Shown here: positions 21,661 through 33,383 of the stretch, in pieces | Layout of the letters: every line of letters begins with the position of its first letter | How positions within the stretch are numbered: position 1 is the stretch's first letter | From: Phocoena phocoena | Taxonomy: Eukaryota > Chordata > Mammalia > Artiodactyla > Phocoenidae | Length of the DNA: 64,000 bases | Assembly (NCBI RefSeq): GCF_963924675.1 | Contig: NC_089235.1 | Coordinates: forward strand, 62,926,220-62,990,219 | Direction of reading: 5' to 3' | The notes under the pieces: generated by a model | The model's database searches: none | What the model was told of the DNA's origin: nothing | The model's input: only the letters and a program-made list of their open reading frames with translations | Translations under genes and position numbers: made by a program

Positions 21661-21866
21661 GGGGCTTCCCTGGTGGCACAGCGGTTGAGAGTCCGCCTGC
21701 CGATGCAGGGGACACGGGTTTGTGACCCGGCCCGGGAAGATCCCACATGCCGCGGAGTGGCTGGGCCCGTGAGCCATGGCCGCTGAGCCTGCGCGTCCGG
21801 AGCCTGTGCTCCGCAACGGGAGAGGCCACAACAGTGGGAGGCCTGCGTACTGCAAAAAAAAAAAAA
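21661..21866 (+). mobile_element. CHR-type SINE (young), copy 5
   Basis: Full-length copy with an A tail. The TSD AAAAGTGCCACATGTA (16 bp) is perfect at 21645-21660 and 21865-21880. It carries a GTGACCCGG variant where other copies have GTGCCCCGG, so its B box-like motif is altered. Confidence 0.95.
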
Positions 21867-21880
21867 AAGTGCCACATGTA

Positions 21881-23400
21881 AGTTCTATATATGTTTATTT
21901 ATTCTGAGGACTTAATTCTCTTTAATACTTTTATTTTTTCCTTTCTAGCAGCTGGGGAAGTATAGTTGTAATAGACCAGCCCATAGAATCTGCTTCTTGT
22001 TCTCAAAATTATCTGATACTTAGAAATAAGGCAAAGAGGACTGCGTGTCCTTTCAGTGTCATTCTGGAACATTGACTAATAGACCTACCCAATGACTACT
22101 TAATAATCAAGGAGAAAATGCCTGTATTTGATATTGTATTTTTTATGGATCAGGGCCCTAATTCTGTCATGTTACCTTTTAACTGGTAGATTTTTGTTTA
22201 ATAGAGATGCAAATTTCTGTCTCGTAGAAAATTTAACTACAGAGGACAGTTTATTCGTTTTCTACCTAACCTAGCAATTTTACTCCAATATTCTTTCTTT
22301 AATCCCCATAAATTCTCAGTTCCTCAAATGCTCTCTGATACTATTTTACGATTCTGCTGATTCCCTTTTAAATTAGTCAGATAAATTGATCATTCCATAT
22401 TAAATTCGTTAAATAAATTGATCATATGAGTCATGTTTTTAACTTTTTGAAAATCATACTTTGCAGTATTTAGAGATCTCCATCTTTTGCTAGCAATCCT
22501 AGAACATAGTGGGCACTCAACATAGGTTTTGTGAATAAATGAGTGAAGAATAAACTAAAGCATGAACTACTAAAGGAGGACAGAAGGAACCCTGAGTCCC
22601 ACCAGCTTTTGAGAAAAATAAAATATTTAATGAGTTTTTCATAATGTTAAGTTTATAGCAGAATTTTAGAATTCTGAGATAATTTCCTTCTTACTGGGGT
22701 TAAAATGTTCTTTATATTATGAAATTATGGTAATAATAGTTTGAATTTACTTTTGAATTCTGTCATTGAAGACCAAAAACTGGAAATTTGCATCTCTGTG
22801 CTGGTTCATAGGTTTTAGAGATATCTCTGGCCCTTGTAATCCACTTGATCTCTCAGATTTCCTCTTTCCCTGATATGATCATTATGGGAAGATGAAATCT
22901 CATTTACTTTAAACAAGTCATGTAGCTTTCAGCAAGATTTCCAAGACTTGCTATCATTAAGAGAAATGGCTGTTTTTGAAAGACATTGTGCATGCAAGCT
23001 CTTTTATTTTATTCCCACTAACTCCAGTTTTTAAGTAGCTTCTAGGATAAAGAAGAAAAAAAAACACTTCCTTTTATCATAAAAAGAAACAAAGTATAGT
23101 CTATGTCAAAGTTTCATGTAATATTATTAAGCAGATACAGTGCCTGGAATATATTAGGTGATCACTTCATGTTTGTGGAATGCCTTTAGGCAAGGTTCCT
23201 TCTTGTTTCCTGTCTTTGATTGGTCAAGCCTCACCCTCTAGGGTTTTAACTCATCAGCATTTTACATGTTGGTAGAAAGAAAAATATAGGCATCTATAAT
23301 ATCTGTATATCATAAAACATAACCAGTAATAATCCTATGGGTATTACATGACAAAATTATGGGAAGCATTAAAAAAAACCTTTTTATACGATTGTCATTA
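21881..23400. other. Mostly unique sequence; one or two L2 termini
   Basis: AT-rich DNA without genes. Short L2-like ends appear at about 22485-22545 ('gtgggcactcaacatagg', 'gaataaatgagtgaag') and 23130-23180 ('cagtgcctggaatatatt'). The remainder is not assignable. Confidence 0.4.
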
Positions 23401-23519
23401 TTAGGAAATGATAGGAGTGAACTGTAGCAATAAGAAGTAAAGCAAACCTTCTAAAAGAGGAATCACACATGCCTCACATTCCGTTAGGAGGATGAAGCAA
23501 AGATAAAAGTGCCAATGGA

Positions 23520-23748
23520 GGGCTTCCTTGGTGGTGCAGTGGTTGAGAGTCCGCCTGCTGATGCAGGGGACATGGGTTCGTGCCCCGGTCCGGGAAGATC
23601 TCATGTGCCGCGGAGCGGCTGGGCCCGTGAGCCATGGCCGCTGAGCCTGCGCATCCGGAGGCTGTTGCTCCGCAACGGGAGAGGCCACAATAGTGAGAGG
23701 CCCGCGTACCGCAAAACAAACAAACAAGCAAACAATCAAACAAAAAAC
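23520..23748 (+). mobile_element. CHR-type SINE (young), copy 6
   Basis: Full-length copy whose tail is an AAAC-type simple repeat instead of pure A. No clear TSD is visible. It has the one-base insertion CTGTTGCTCC in place of CTGTGCTCC at about 23671, shared only with the copy at 43207. That points to a common source element. Confidence 0.92.
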
Positions 23749-23805
23749 CACACTGCATCCACTCCTTTGTAGTGTAATGTCAGTCACTAAATACTTCAGT
23801 ATATC

Positions 23806-23972
23806 ACATCAGTGGTCTCAAGCTTGACTGCATATTAGTAGAATCAACAAGGGGTCTTTAACATTTTTTAATGCCCAAATGACATCCCAGACCATCTAAA
23901 TCAGAAACCCTTGGAGTGATATTCCAGGTTATTCCAAAGTGCAACCAAGTTTGAAAATCGGTGGACTAGATT
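23806..23972 (+). mobile_element. MER5A (hAT-Charlie) element
   Basis: It starts CAGTGGTCTCAAGCTTGACT, passes CTAAATCAGAAACCCTTGGA and ends 'gtttgaaaatcggtgg'. This is the layout of MER5A. Confidence 0.65.
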
Positions 23973-24972
23973 AGATGCTTCTTATGATGAGATGCCCTTG
24001 GAATGCATTTACTTTCTAAAAATAAAATATTTTAATTTTTATAAATGGCTAAATTTCATACAGGCTTATTTCTGCTTCTGACTGTGATGGAGTAACTGTG
24101 ATGGGACAGTAAACAATGAGAAAACTGCATGAAATATATGAGGTAACTGTTTCTGGACAGTAGACAACAGGCAGTGCAGGACTGTGATTCATGAGAGAAG
24201 AGAAATAAATAATGTGAACTTTATGTTCATCTGGGCTGTCTGTCCAGAGGCACTTCCCAGATTGCAGTGAAGGGAGGGGAAACTCAAGCAGAGCATAGGA
24301 GGAGATGGAGGCTGGAATTTTGGCAGAGTGAGGTGTCTGGAATTTAAGGGTCAGAGTACCAGAAAGGAGGGAGCTGCCTGGAAAAAAACTCTCCAAAATC
24401 TGCATAAAGGCCCCTTGAATATAGTGTTGAATAGTAACCTACAGATGTGAAAGGTGAGCCTCCATGAGGCTGGGCAAAAAAACAACCAAGGACCGTGAGG
24501 CTGGGCAAAAAAACAACCAAGGAACTGTAAACTGAAGGGTTCCTAGAACACACACAGGGCTGGGAGATGTCTGAGTTTGGTCAACCACAGGAAAGAGTTC
24601 GTGTTGAAGCCCTCAGGACACTGGAGGGTCCTGCCTTACGAAGGAGAATAAACTAGCTCTAGAGTTAAGGACACTTGAAACCTGCACTAAAAAGCTTGTA
24701 AGAAAACTTTGCAAATTTCAAGCTGAATAACAAGTACAGTAATTTAAGTGCCTGCCTGGATGAAGTCCAATGCCTTTTAAAGGAATGTATCTTAAAAGGA
24801 AATCCCGCACTCAACATTATAAAATGCACAGGGTCCAAGGTCTAATAGAAACAAAATACTAGACATGTGAAGAAGTAGAAAAAGTACAACTTACTACCAG
24901 GAGAAGCATCCATTATTACCAACAAAACAAAAGTGATAAAGGTAATGGAATTAGCAGATGTGGATCTTAAAA
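23973..24972. other. Unique sequence with a 31-bp tandem duplication
   Basis: No repeat family or gene is recognised. A direct duplication with a 31-bp period begins TGAGGCTGGGCAAAAAAACA at 24465 and again at 24496. Open minus-strand frames here (24049-24553) have no recognisable domain. Confidence 0.45.
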
Positions 24973-24982
24973 CAGCTAATAC

Positions 24983-25202
24983 GGGCTTCCCTGGTGGCGC
25001 ACTGGTTGAGAGTCCACCTGCCGATGCAGGGGACACGGGTTCGTGCCCCGGTCCGGGAAGATCCCACATGCCGCGGAGCGGCTGGGCCCGTGAGCCATGG
25101 CCGCTGAGCCTGCGCGTCTGGAGCCTGTGCTCTGCAACGGGAGAGGCCACAACAGTGAGAGGCCCGCGTACCCCAAAAAAAAAAAAAAAAGAAAAAAAAA
25201 CC
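24983..25202 (+). mobile_element. CHR-type SINE (young), copy 7
   Basis: Full-length copy with a long A tail interrupted by G. The TSD CAGCTAATA is present at 24973-24981 and 25203-25211. One extra C before the SINE start is probably a small target-site trimming difference. Confidence 0.93.
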
Positions 25203-25249
25203 CAGCTAATATAAATACCTTCAAGGATTTAAAGAGAAATATAAGCTAA

Positions 25250-25412
25250 ATGAGATATTTTACACTCTCTTTTTAGTACTAAATCTTTGAAATCCATATG
25301 TGTTTTACACCTACATCACATTTCAACTATTGGACTAGCTACATTTTAAGTATTCAGTTGCCACATATGGCTAATGGTTACTCTATTGGGCCGCGCAGCT
25401 CTGGTCCATCAG
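25250..25412 (+). mobile_element. hAT-type (MER) DNA element fragment
   Basis: Text 'tagtactaaatctttgaaat', 'gccacatatggctaatgg' and 'attgggccgcgcagctctgg' matches the 3' part of the same type of CTGTCCAATA-ended hAT element seen at 18085. Confidence 0.5.
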
Positions 25413-25435
25413 CCTGGTTTATTTCCTCAGTTCCA

Positions 25436-25625
25436 TTTGACCCTTGAACAACAGGGTTTGAACTGCTTGGGTCCACTTATACATGGGTTTTTTCAATAAA
25501 GCCGTACTCCAGTACTGCAGGATCTGCAGTTGGTTGAATCTGAGGATTCAGAACTGGATACAGAAGGCTGACTGTGAAGTTACACTCAGCACCCCTAACT
25601 CCAACCTTGCACACGGGTCAACTGG
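25436..25625. mobile_element. Old DNA-transposon-like repeat (Tigger-type?)
   Basis: Text 'gacccttgaacaacaggg', 'tgaactgcttgggtcc', 'cttatacatgggttttttc' belongs to a common mammalian interspersed repeat, which I place tentatively with TcMar/Tigger elements. Confidence 0.4.
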
Positions 25626-25659
25626 ATTTATTGCCATCTGAAAATAATAACACTTCGGA

Positions 25660-25800
25660 TTCATTTTTCTGTCTCACCCTACTAGAATATAAGCTCTAAC
25701 AGAGAAAGGACATTGTCTGGTTCACTGCTGTATGCCCAGTGGCTAGAAGAGAGCTCAATACATGGTAGGTACTACTATTTATTTCTTGAATAAACAATAT
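25660..25800 (+). mobile_element. L2 LINE 3' end
   Basis: L2 text: 'ctagaatataagctctaac', 'ggacattgtctggttcac', 'gagctcaatacatggtagg', ending 'tcttgaataaac'. Confidence 0.7.
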
Positions 25801-25874
25801 TTCAAGAGAAGACCTCAATACTATATACAGCAGATAGGGATTCTAAGAGATACATTCTAAGAACGAGGATGGCC

Positions 25875-26000
25875 CTTAGAGGAGGTTTAGTCAGTGAAGA
25901 CTTTGAAATTTGATGGATATGGGTTTGAATCTCAGTTCCTCATCTGCAGTCCTATGACTCTGGGCAAGTTATTTAACCTCAATGCAGGGCTGTCCAAGGT
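25875..26000 (+). mobile_element. MIR SINE
   Basis: Sense MIR text: 'gatatgggtttgaatctcag', 'gactctgggcaagttattta' and 'acctcaatgc'. Confidence 0.65.
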
Positions 26001-26234
26001 GGGTGTGGTCCAAGAACAGTTGGAGAGTATTTTATCTTCGTTAGTGTTTTGAATTGTCAGGGCATTATGATAATAAAAAGTCTTATTTTTCTTATTAAAA
26101 AATCCAGCATACAATGCATCCCCTCACTGTCTACACACTGCCACAGAGTGTGGCACTCTGCTCCATCTATGCTATTGCCACTGTGAGCTTGTGTTTTCTC
26201 ATCTTTAAAATTATTTTTGTCATTTTTATTTATC

Positions 26235-26460
26235 AAATATGTTTATAGCCCTTCGTATGTGCCAGGCATATTTTCATTGCTTTATATATATAAATCTGCT
26301 TAATCCTAGCAACAGTCCTGGGAGGAATGTTTTTTTTAATTCTCATTTTATAGATGAAGAGACTGAGGCCCACATTTACAGAGCTGGGAAGAAGCAGAGC
26401 CAGGGTTTTAACTCAGAATCTGACTCCAGAGAACACAGTCTTGTGCCGCTTCTCAATAAT
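26235..26460 (-). mobile_element. MIR SINE
   Basis: Antisense MIR text: 'cattttatagatgaagagac', 'gagctgggaagaagcagag', 'ccagggttttaactcagaat'. Confidence 0.65.
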
Positions 26461-26863
26461 AAGACCCTGCACACAAGACTGGAGATACTGCGTGCAAAGT
26501 GGAAGGCACAGTGTCCGGCTCATAACAAATATTCAATAGACAGAAGCTGTTCCCATTTTTGCTAATAATAGTATTTTGGGAATCTGAAATCATAGGGAGG
26601 GTACCTGACTTGTCCAAGTACACACTACTATTCAGAAGGCAGCAGGGGCTTAAAGTACAACCTGATGACTACCAGTCAAGCCAGGTCTGTCCTCAACCCT
26701 TACAGGAAACTAAAAAGAAATAACCACTGGAAGAGTAAGGAAAGTGTTGACATTTTAAATAAATTGAGAGCTCACATTTTTCTCATATGGCTTGAAGGTT
26801 CATCTTATCTGATCCTGAGAATTCCCTAATACCTTCCAGAAGGATTTTTATATGGAGCATGTT

Positions 26864-26886
26864 CTAAAAGACTCTCAGTCTTTTAG
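26864..26886. repeat. Perfect 10-bp palindromic hairpin with 3-nt loop
   Basis: CTAAAAGACT at 26864-26873 pairs exactly with AGTCTTTTAG at 26877-26886 across the loop CTC. An overlapping alternative stem (CTCAGTCT with AGACTGAG) and a third CTCAGTCT copy at 26901 make this a small nest of inverted and direct repeats. Confidence 0.75.
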
Positions 26887-26989
26887 ACTGAGAATGTTCT
26901 CTCAGTCTCTTATCCACAGAACAAGAATAGTATTTAGTATTCTAAGGCTGTGATACATCATAATTATTTTATGTTTTTCATAATTTTTA

Positions 26990-27700
26990 AAAGCATGATT
27001 TAAACTTTGAAAAATGTTAAAATTATGGTATAATTTATACACAGTAAGGTGCAATGATTTTAAGTGTGAAATTCGATGGATTTTTACATGTGTATGTGTT
27101 ACCACCACTCAGATCAAGACAGAATGTTTTCAGGGCCCCAGAAGTCTCCCTCATGCCCCGTCCCAGATAATACTACCCACTGAAGAAGCACCATTCTGAC
27201 TTCTACCAACTTAGATTTGTTTTGCCTATTCTAACACAGTTTGAATGGAATTTGGGGTCTGGCTGTTTTTGTTCCACGTTGCCTATGAGATTTATCTGTA
27301 TGGTTGTGGGTAACAGTAGTTCATTGTAAATTTCTCAATAGAATTCCTTGGTGAATATATCACAATTTATTTCTCCATAATAATTTTTGTGTTTGGACAT
27401 TTCATGAATTTCCCATTTGGAGGTATTATGAATAAAGCATCTATGAAATTACTGTATATTTTATTTGATGGACATAAGACCTTATTTTTATCAGATACAT
27501 ACGTACACATAAAACTGCTGGGTCATAGGGTTGATCGTACAAAACAAGGTTAATAATGCATAAGAATTTTCCGAAACAGTTGTACCAATTTATGCTCCCA
27601 CAGCAGTGTAGGAGAGTTCTTGTTGCTCTCTATCCTCAGTGATACTTGGTATTGTTACCTTGGCTCTTTAGAATAATCTGTATTTTGAACCTTCTGTTTC
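26990..27700 (-). mobile_element. Old L1M-type 3' region
   Basis: Antisense text of an old L1 3'UTR and ORF2 end: 'ccaccactcagatcaaga', 'cagaagtctccctcatgcc', 'tgctgggtcatagggttg', 'gttgtaccaatttatgctcc'. It is heavily mutated and non-coding. Confidence 0.65.
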
Positions 27701-27864
27701 ATTACCATAGCATGTGTCAGATTACATGCAATTTACTAATCAGCAAAATGCTACATTATTATAATTAAGGCAATTGTATTTATTGATAATTAAATTACAG
27801 CAACACAAAATTTCCACTGATGACTAAATCACTAGGGCCACAGGCGATTTTTTCCTGCACTCTA

Positions 27865-28868
27865 TTTTTAAAAATAAACATTATTGAAGTGTAATTCACA
27901 CATTATAAAAATCCACTAATTTAAGTGCAAAATTTGTTGAGTTTTGATAATTGTGTACAGTTGTGTAACCTCTACAGTAATCATGCTATTTTCATCATCC
28001 TATAAAGTTCCTTTATGTTTCTTTAAAGTCAGTTTTCTCTTCCTGACGCTTGGTTCTTGGTAACTATAAATCTGCTGTCTTTTACTATAGTTTTGGCTTT
28101 CCTAGAGTTTTACTTGAATTAAATCCTACAGTATGTAGCCTTTTGTATCTGGATGCTTTTACTTAACAAAAGTGTTCTTGAGATTTACTCATGTTATTGC
28201 TTTTATCAGTAATTCATTCCTTTTTATTGCTGAATTGTACTTCATTGTTTCTATATACACACCACAATTTGTTTAGTTATTCAGATTTTGATGGAAACTT
28301 GAATTCTTTCCGATTTGGAGCTATAGTGAATAAATCTGCTTTTGAGTATAAGTGTAAACTAATGTTTCCATATCTCTTGAATAAACACCTAGGAATGGAA
28401 TTTCTGTGTATTTTGTAAGATTATGCATAATTTTAAACGAAATTCCCACTGTTTTCCAGTGTGTATTTTCACTAATGATGTAGGAGAGCTCTGATTGTTC
28501 CACATACTTGTCAATAGTTGGTATTGTCAATCTTTTTGATTTTAGCCATTTAATAGGTATATAATGGTATCTCACTGTGATTTTATTAATAGTTTGCCTA
28601 ATGATGAATGATAAGCATATTTTCATGGGCTTATTTGCCACCTTATTTTGTGAAGTATAAGCTTTTGCATATACATATATTTTTTAAAGTCAGGTTATTT
28701 GTCTTCTGATTATTGTATTGTAAGAATTCTTTATGTATTCTGGATGAAAGTACTTTGTAAGATATATGCATTGTAAATATTTTATTCCAGTCTGTGACTG
28801 CCTTTTTAAGTCTTAAAAGTGTCTTTTGAAGAGCAAAACTTTAAATTTCAATGAAGTCAAATTTATCA
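27865..28868 (-). mobile_element. Old L1M-type 3' region, second copy
   Basis: A second, separate L1M piece in the same orientation: 'attattgaagtgtaattcac', 'cacctaggaatggaatttct', 'tccagtctgtgactgcc'. It repeats the part of L1 already seen at 26990-27700, so these are two insertions, not one. The young SINE at 28873 sits at its right end. Confidence 0.7.
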
Positions 28869-28872
28869 ATTT

Positions 28873-29085
28873 TATTTATTTATTTTTTTTTGCGGTACGC
28901 GGGCCTCTCACTGCTGTGGCCTCTGAGCCATTGCGGAGCACAGGCTCCGGACGCGCAGGCTCAGCGGCCATGGCTCACGGGCCCAGCCGCTCCGCGGCAT
29001 GTGGGATCCTCTCGGACCGGGGCACGAACCCGTGTCCCCTGCATCGGCAGGCGGACCCTCAACCACTGCACCACCAGGGAAGCCC
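28873..29085 (-). mobile_element. CHR-type SINE (young), copy 8
   Basis: Reverse copy beginning with an ATTT-rich and T-rich tail and ending ACCAGGGAAGCCC. A private change CTCTGAGCCATTGCGG replaces the usual CTCTCCCGTTGCGG. The TSD is unclear because the target is T-rich. It lies at the end of an old L1 piece. Confidence 0.92.
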
Positions 29086-29289
29086 AAGACATTTATTTTT
29101 ATTGAAAATATGTCTTAAAATGTATATATAGACATAATTTTATAATTCATAAATGTTGTCTTATTGTATTTGTTGTTTTTCGTGTTGTTTTTGTCTTTTT
29201 GGTTACCTTTTCCTCTTTTCTTTCTTCATATACCCGCCAGATAATTCTCTTTTTAAACCTGATCTACACCCTTAATGTATTCTTTGTCC

Positions 29290-29545
29290 ACGTTTATGTG
29301 ATAATAATATATAGCAGTTATATGCATATTTTTAAGCTCAGACATATTGGACATTTACTAAATATTAAAGATTATGCTAAATCTTTATGTGAATTTTCAC
29401 ATTTCATTCTCATGAAAATGCCCTATGTGGTTACTATATATTATCCCAATTTTAAGGATGAAGACATTTAGTCACTGAGAAATTAAGCGATTTGGTCAAA
29501 GTTACTCAGCAAGCAAAAGAACTGGAACTTATACTTTAGTTGGTA
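29290..29545 (-). mobile_element. MIR SINE
   Basis: Antisense MIR text: 'ttatcccaattttaaggatg', 'gtcactgagaaattaagcg', 'ggtcaaagttactcagcaag'. Confidence 0.6.
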
Positions 29546-30453
29546 AGTGTATATTTTAAAATATTATATACTACACAATGCTCAAAAGCCTTATTTTTCA
29601 TTTAATAATACATTGTAAATATTTATTTGGATAGATATTTGTTGTAATGCTACTATATGTCAGATACTGTTCCATTCAGTTTGACTTTCATTTCCATTAA
29701 ATCAGATTGAAGGATGGGGTCTGAGAGTCCTTTCTCTCTTCATTTTGAATAGCCCGAAAAGATAGCATCTACCCTTTCTTTGAACAAAAGGGAAAGCAGA
29801 CTAAAGGTGGTCAGGCAACAGCTTGCCAGGGGGCCATTTGGAGGGGCTAAAAATTATGTCACACTTCTGTGAGGTGTTCACGGCTCTGGCCTTAAAACCT
29901 CATATCACATCAAGCCCTTTCCTTCCTCTTTAATGGCCAAATATATGCTCATAGTTAGACCCAATCAGCTCCCAAAGGGGACAGATTTTTTCTCTCACCC
30001 ATTCATGTAGCTCCCCAACCCCAAGATGAGTAGAGTTGACCCCCAGACATTTGTTCCCATGGAAACCCAACAGGCGCTTAGAAGGAGAATCCAAAATTAT
30101 GCCTCTTTCAGGGGGCAGAATCCATTAGGCCTGGATATGTGGATATAAGTTCCTTTACATGGTTATTTTAAAGTAATGAACCTGAGCCTTTCCAGGGTCT
30201 GATTCATGCTTTTAAAAGGCAGTAAGAGAACACTTTCTCAAAAAGAGGTTATCCTTAGTCTATGTACATCAGTAAGGTAGCCTTTAAGATCATGCACTGG
30301 GTGATGAAGCCCTGTCATCCTGCTGTCATTTGGAAGCTGGCATCAGCTTAAAGCTTTGGCCTGACAGGATATGTGCAGAGACACTGCAAAGAGTTCTAGA
30401 AGCTTATTCGTTTTCTGCCTGATTTATTTCCCTTCCTGAGGTATTTCTCTATC
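29546..30453. other. No recognisable gene or repeat
   Basis: Unique-looking sequence up to the next SINE's TSD. No exon or repeat family could be supported. Confidence 0.4.
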
Positions 30454-30467
30454 CCTGATTGTATTCT

Positions 30468-30680
30468 TTTTTTTTTTTTTTTTTTTTTGCGGTACGTGGG
30501 CCTCTCACTGTTGTGGCCTCTCCCGTTGCGGAGCAGAGGCTCCGGACGCGCAGGCTCAGCGGCCATGGCTCACGGGTCCAGCCGCTCCGCGGCATGTGGG
30601 ATCCTCCCGGTCCGGGGCACGAACCCGTGTCCCCTGCATCGGCAGGCGGACTCCCAACCACTGCACCACCAGGGAAGCCC
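30468..30680 (-). mobile_element. CHR-type SINE (young), copy 9
   Basis: Reverse full-length copy with a long T tract. The TSD CCTGATTGTATTCT (30454-30467) recurs as CCTGATTCTATTCT (30681-30694), one mismatch. It shares two diagnostic changes (CCTCTGCTCC and GGCTGGACCC in sense reading) with the copy at 35561 only. Confidence 0.94.
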
Positions 30681-30835
30681 CCTGATTCTATTCTTGGAGC
30701 CAAATCATGTTAGGCATAGAATAGAGTGGGGTGAGTGTTACATAAGGAAAACATCGTAAAGGAAAGAAAGTAACTGGTGTTCTTTGAAGGTCTACTATTT
30801 CCCAGGCCCTCTGATAGGGAGATTATGCGTGTGTT

Positions 30836-30837
<2 letters not shown>

Positions 30838-30872
<35 letters not shown>

Positions 30873-30915
30873 GTATAATACACAAATTATATTATATATA
30901 ATATGTTTATATACA
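30838..30915. repeat. (AC)n microsatellite and flanking AT-rich run
   Basis: About 14 AC units at 30839-30868 are followed by ATAT-rich sequence to about 30915. Alternating purine-pyrimidine DNA of this type is often length-polymorphic and can adopt Z-form. Confidence 0.85.
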
Positions 30916-31439
30916 ATATGATATATGAATGTAAAATAAATAAAATATTCCTTTTTATGTGTGTATGTTCATTACAATTTTTACCAGTATAAAAGATACA
31001 GGATGCACAATTTACAAGTAATAAAAAAATATTCAACACTCTTTACTGTAAATTCCATGTAGCCAATTAATTCTCAAAGAACGCTTTTGTTGACTTTTAT
31101 CAAGCTCTTGTATCTGCAGCCAACCTATATACTTCTGCCACGAATGCTGACATTTTTTTCTGTAGCCATTACATTGTGAATAGCTCAAAATTTGAGGAAA
31201 TATCTTCCCATTATGTGAACACTATTATCCGATTTACCCAAGCGAGGCTTTGACATACAAGGAAGTTGTTTCACATCTGTATTACTCATTAATGTAAATA
31301 AAAACCTTTTATTTTATGTATGTCAATTATATATATATTTGTAATTGAATCTTGACAGCAACATTTTGAAGTTGATATCATCTCCAGGCAGACATAAGCT
31401 CTATAAATATTTTTGGTGCATAAACTTCTAAAGTATTTG

Positions 31440-32050
31440 CATTTCTCTACTCATGTGTATGTGTATGTATGCGTGTACACAGCTGCATATACTTATACAA
31501 AGCTTGTGAGAATTGGATTATACTATTGTAATCTCTACCTTTTATAAAATGGCATATATAAAAAATGATATATCATACCGACATATTATTTGCTGATGTT
31601 TTATTCTTGGTTACTGAGGTCCGAAAATATTGTATCATATATGACATCACTGATTTATTTAATCACACTGTCTTTTTTGATATTTTGTAGTGCCCTTTCT
31701 TTTCCCTACTATACGTGATATTGTGATGAACATTCTTGTATTGTTTGATAATTTCCTTAGGGCAAATCACTAGAATTGGAATGACCGGATCAAAGGGCAT
31801 AAATATTTCTTAAAGGCTCTAAATACATATTGCCAAGTTGGACTGCAAAATGATTATAGTGCCTACACTTGCCCTCGAGTGTAGTGATTATACTTGCTCT
31901 AGAAGAATATGAGATTACCCCTTTCCCCACATTCTTGCTAAACTAGATACTTTCATTCTTAATCATTACCAACCTGACAGACAAAAATAATATCTCACTT
32001 AAATTTGCATGTTTTGATTAGAATTTTAAGCCTCTCGATATTTTATCTTG
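31440..32050 (-). mobile_element. Old L1/HAL1-type fragment
   Basis: Antisense text: 'gatgaacattcttgtattg', 'ctagaattggaatgaccgg', 'tcaaagggcataaatatttc', 'cacattcttgctaaac'. This corresponds to the ORF2 3' part of an old LINE and is heavily mutated. Confidence 0.55.
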
Positions 32051-32605
32051 AGCAGAAATGTATTGGTCAAAAAAATAGAACTTAATTTCTACTAAAATAA
32101 GAAAAGTTAAGGATGATCGTCTTAGTACCCAGGATATATTTTGAAACAATTTAAAATCAGTGAATTGATTAGAAATTTATTCTAGCTGTACATGGTATTT
32201 AAGGAATCATTTTTTTCCATCTAATCATGCTGTGTATGATTGCATAAAGACACAGCAGGAGATAGACTTTTTTGAAAAAACTTCTGAAGCCAAGTTGGAA
32301 AGGTGTCCCTCATGATGCATGCCACTTTGATTTCATATGGTAATATTTTTGCAAGCATTTAGCACCCAGTTTGAACCTTGGTGTTCATAGAAGCCATTTT
32401 TTTCTCCACATGTGACAGAATTATGCATTCGAAAATGTGGATAAAGGAGAACTTCTATTAAGACTTGTTGCATAAAATTAAAAAAAATTGTTTTGAATGA
32501 TTAAGCCTGATAAATTCTCTTTTCAGTTGAAAATCACCTACTGTATTTGCTTCTACATTAAAAAAAAAATCTTACAATGTGAGGAACATGTACAAAATTT
32601 GAACA
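32051..32605. other. No recognisable gene or repeat
   Basis: AT-rich unique-looking sequence with no supportable feature. Confidence 0.4.
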
Positions 32606-32609
32606 ATAG

Positions 32610-32760
32610 AATACAATGGAAAAAGTACTACACTACCTGGAAGAAGAGGTCAGTTTCAACCTAGGATTCATTCAAGAAAAAGCTGCATAACGCTAGTCAG
32701 ATAACTTCACTTTTCTGGTTTTCAACTCCATAATCTGCAAAATGATGCTGTTCTTGGTAA
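32610..32760 (+). mobile_element. MIR SINE (diverged)
   Basis: Text 'tcagtttcaacctaggattc', 'agtcagataacttcac' and 'ccataatctgcaaaatgatg' follows MIR sense order. Confidence 0.5.
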
Positions 32761-33383
32761 ACCTTTTCTCCTAATTTCTTTCTTTTCTTTTCATGGCATG
32801 ATTGAAGTATATACCTGGACACTTTTTACCCTTTATGGCTTACTAGTCCTAAAGTCCCAGCTTCTCTTTTCTTTAACTGATATGTTGGTCTTTTTGCCTG
32901 TAAACTCTCAGAAACATTCCCTAACCTCCTTTTCTGCTTTGACGTGTATGAAAATATATTTTTCAAAATATCTTGGCCAGTTGCCTTCTGTCTAGGTTCA
33001 ACCAAAGGAACCACTAATGGGAGATTGAAGGAAGGAGAGACTGTGATATTTTTTGTGTTCTTTCTCCATGAGTAGCATCTCCAGCAGCAGATAGAGCTGC
33101 TGCATGGCTCCATGTTCTTATAAACAGCATCTACGTCCTGGCAGGCTGTCTTCATCTTCAGCTTCTGAGAGAGCCCCAGACCTAGACTCCAGTAAGACCC
33201 TATTTCCCAATTGTCACCCCAACCTTGGTGGCAGTAACAGCTTCCGGATTTTGTTAATTCCTGGTTTGCCTCACTGTCCCCTGTTTTACTTCTCAGTTCT
33301 TATATCATCTGTGTAGCCAATTCTCTGCATTAAATACCTTCTGTTTAAAATGATTGGAGTGGCTTGTTTTTCTGAATGGACCC
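32761..33383. other. No recognisable gene; short frames only
   Basis: Short frames on both strands (32798-33316) overlap and carry no motif. No repeat family was recognised. Confidence 0.35.

Noticed and set aside
21255..21875. 206-codon open frame on the minus strand
   Set aside because: Its first half is the reverse reading of a young SINE and the remainder runs by chance into flanking sequence.
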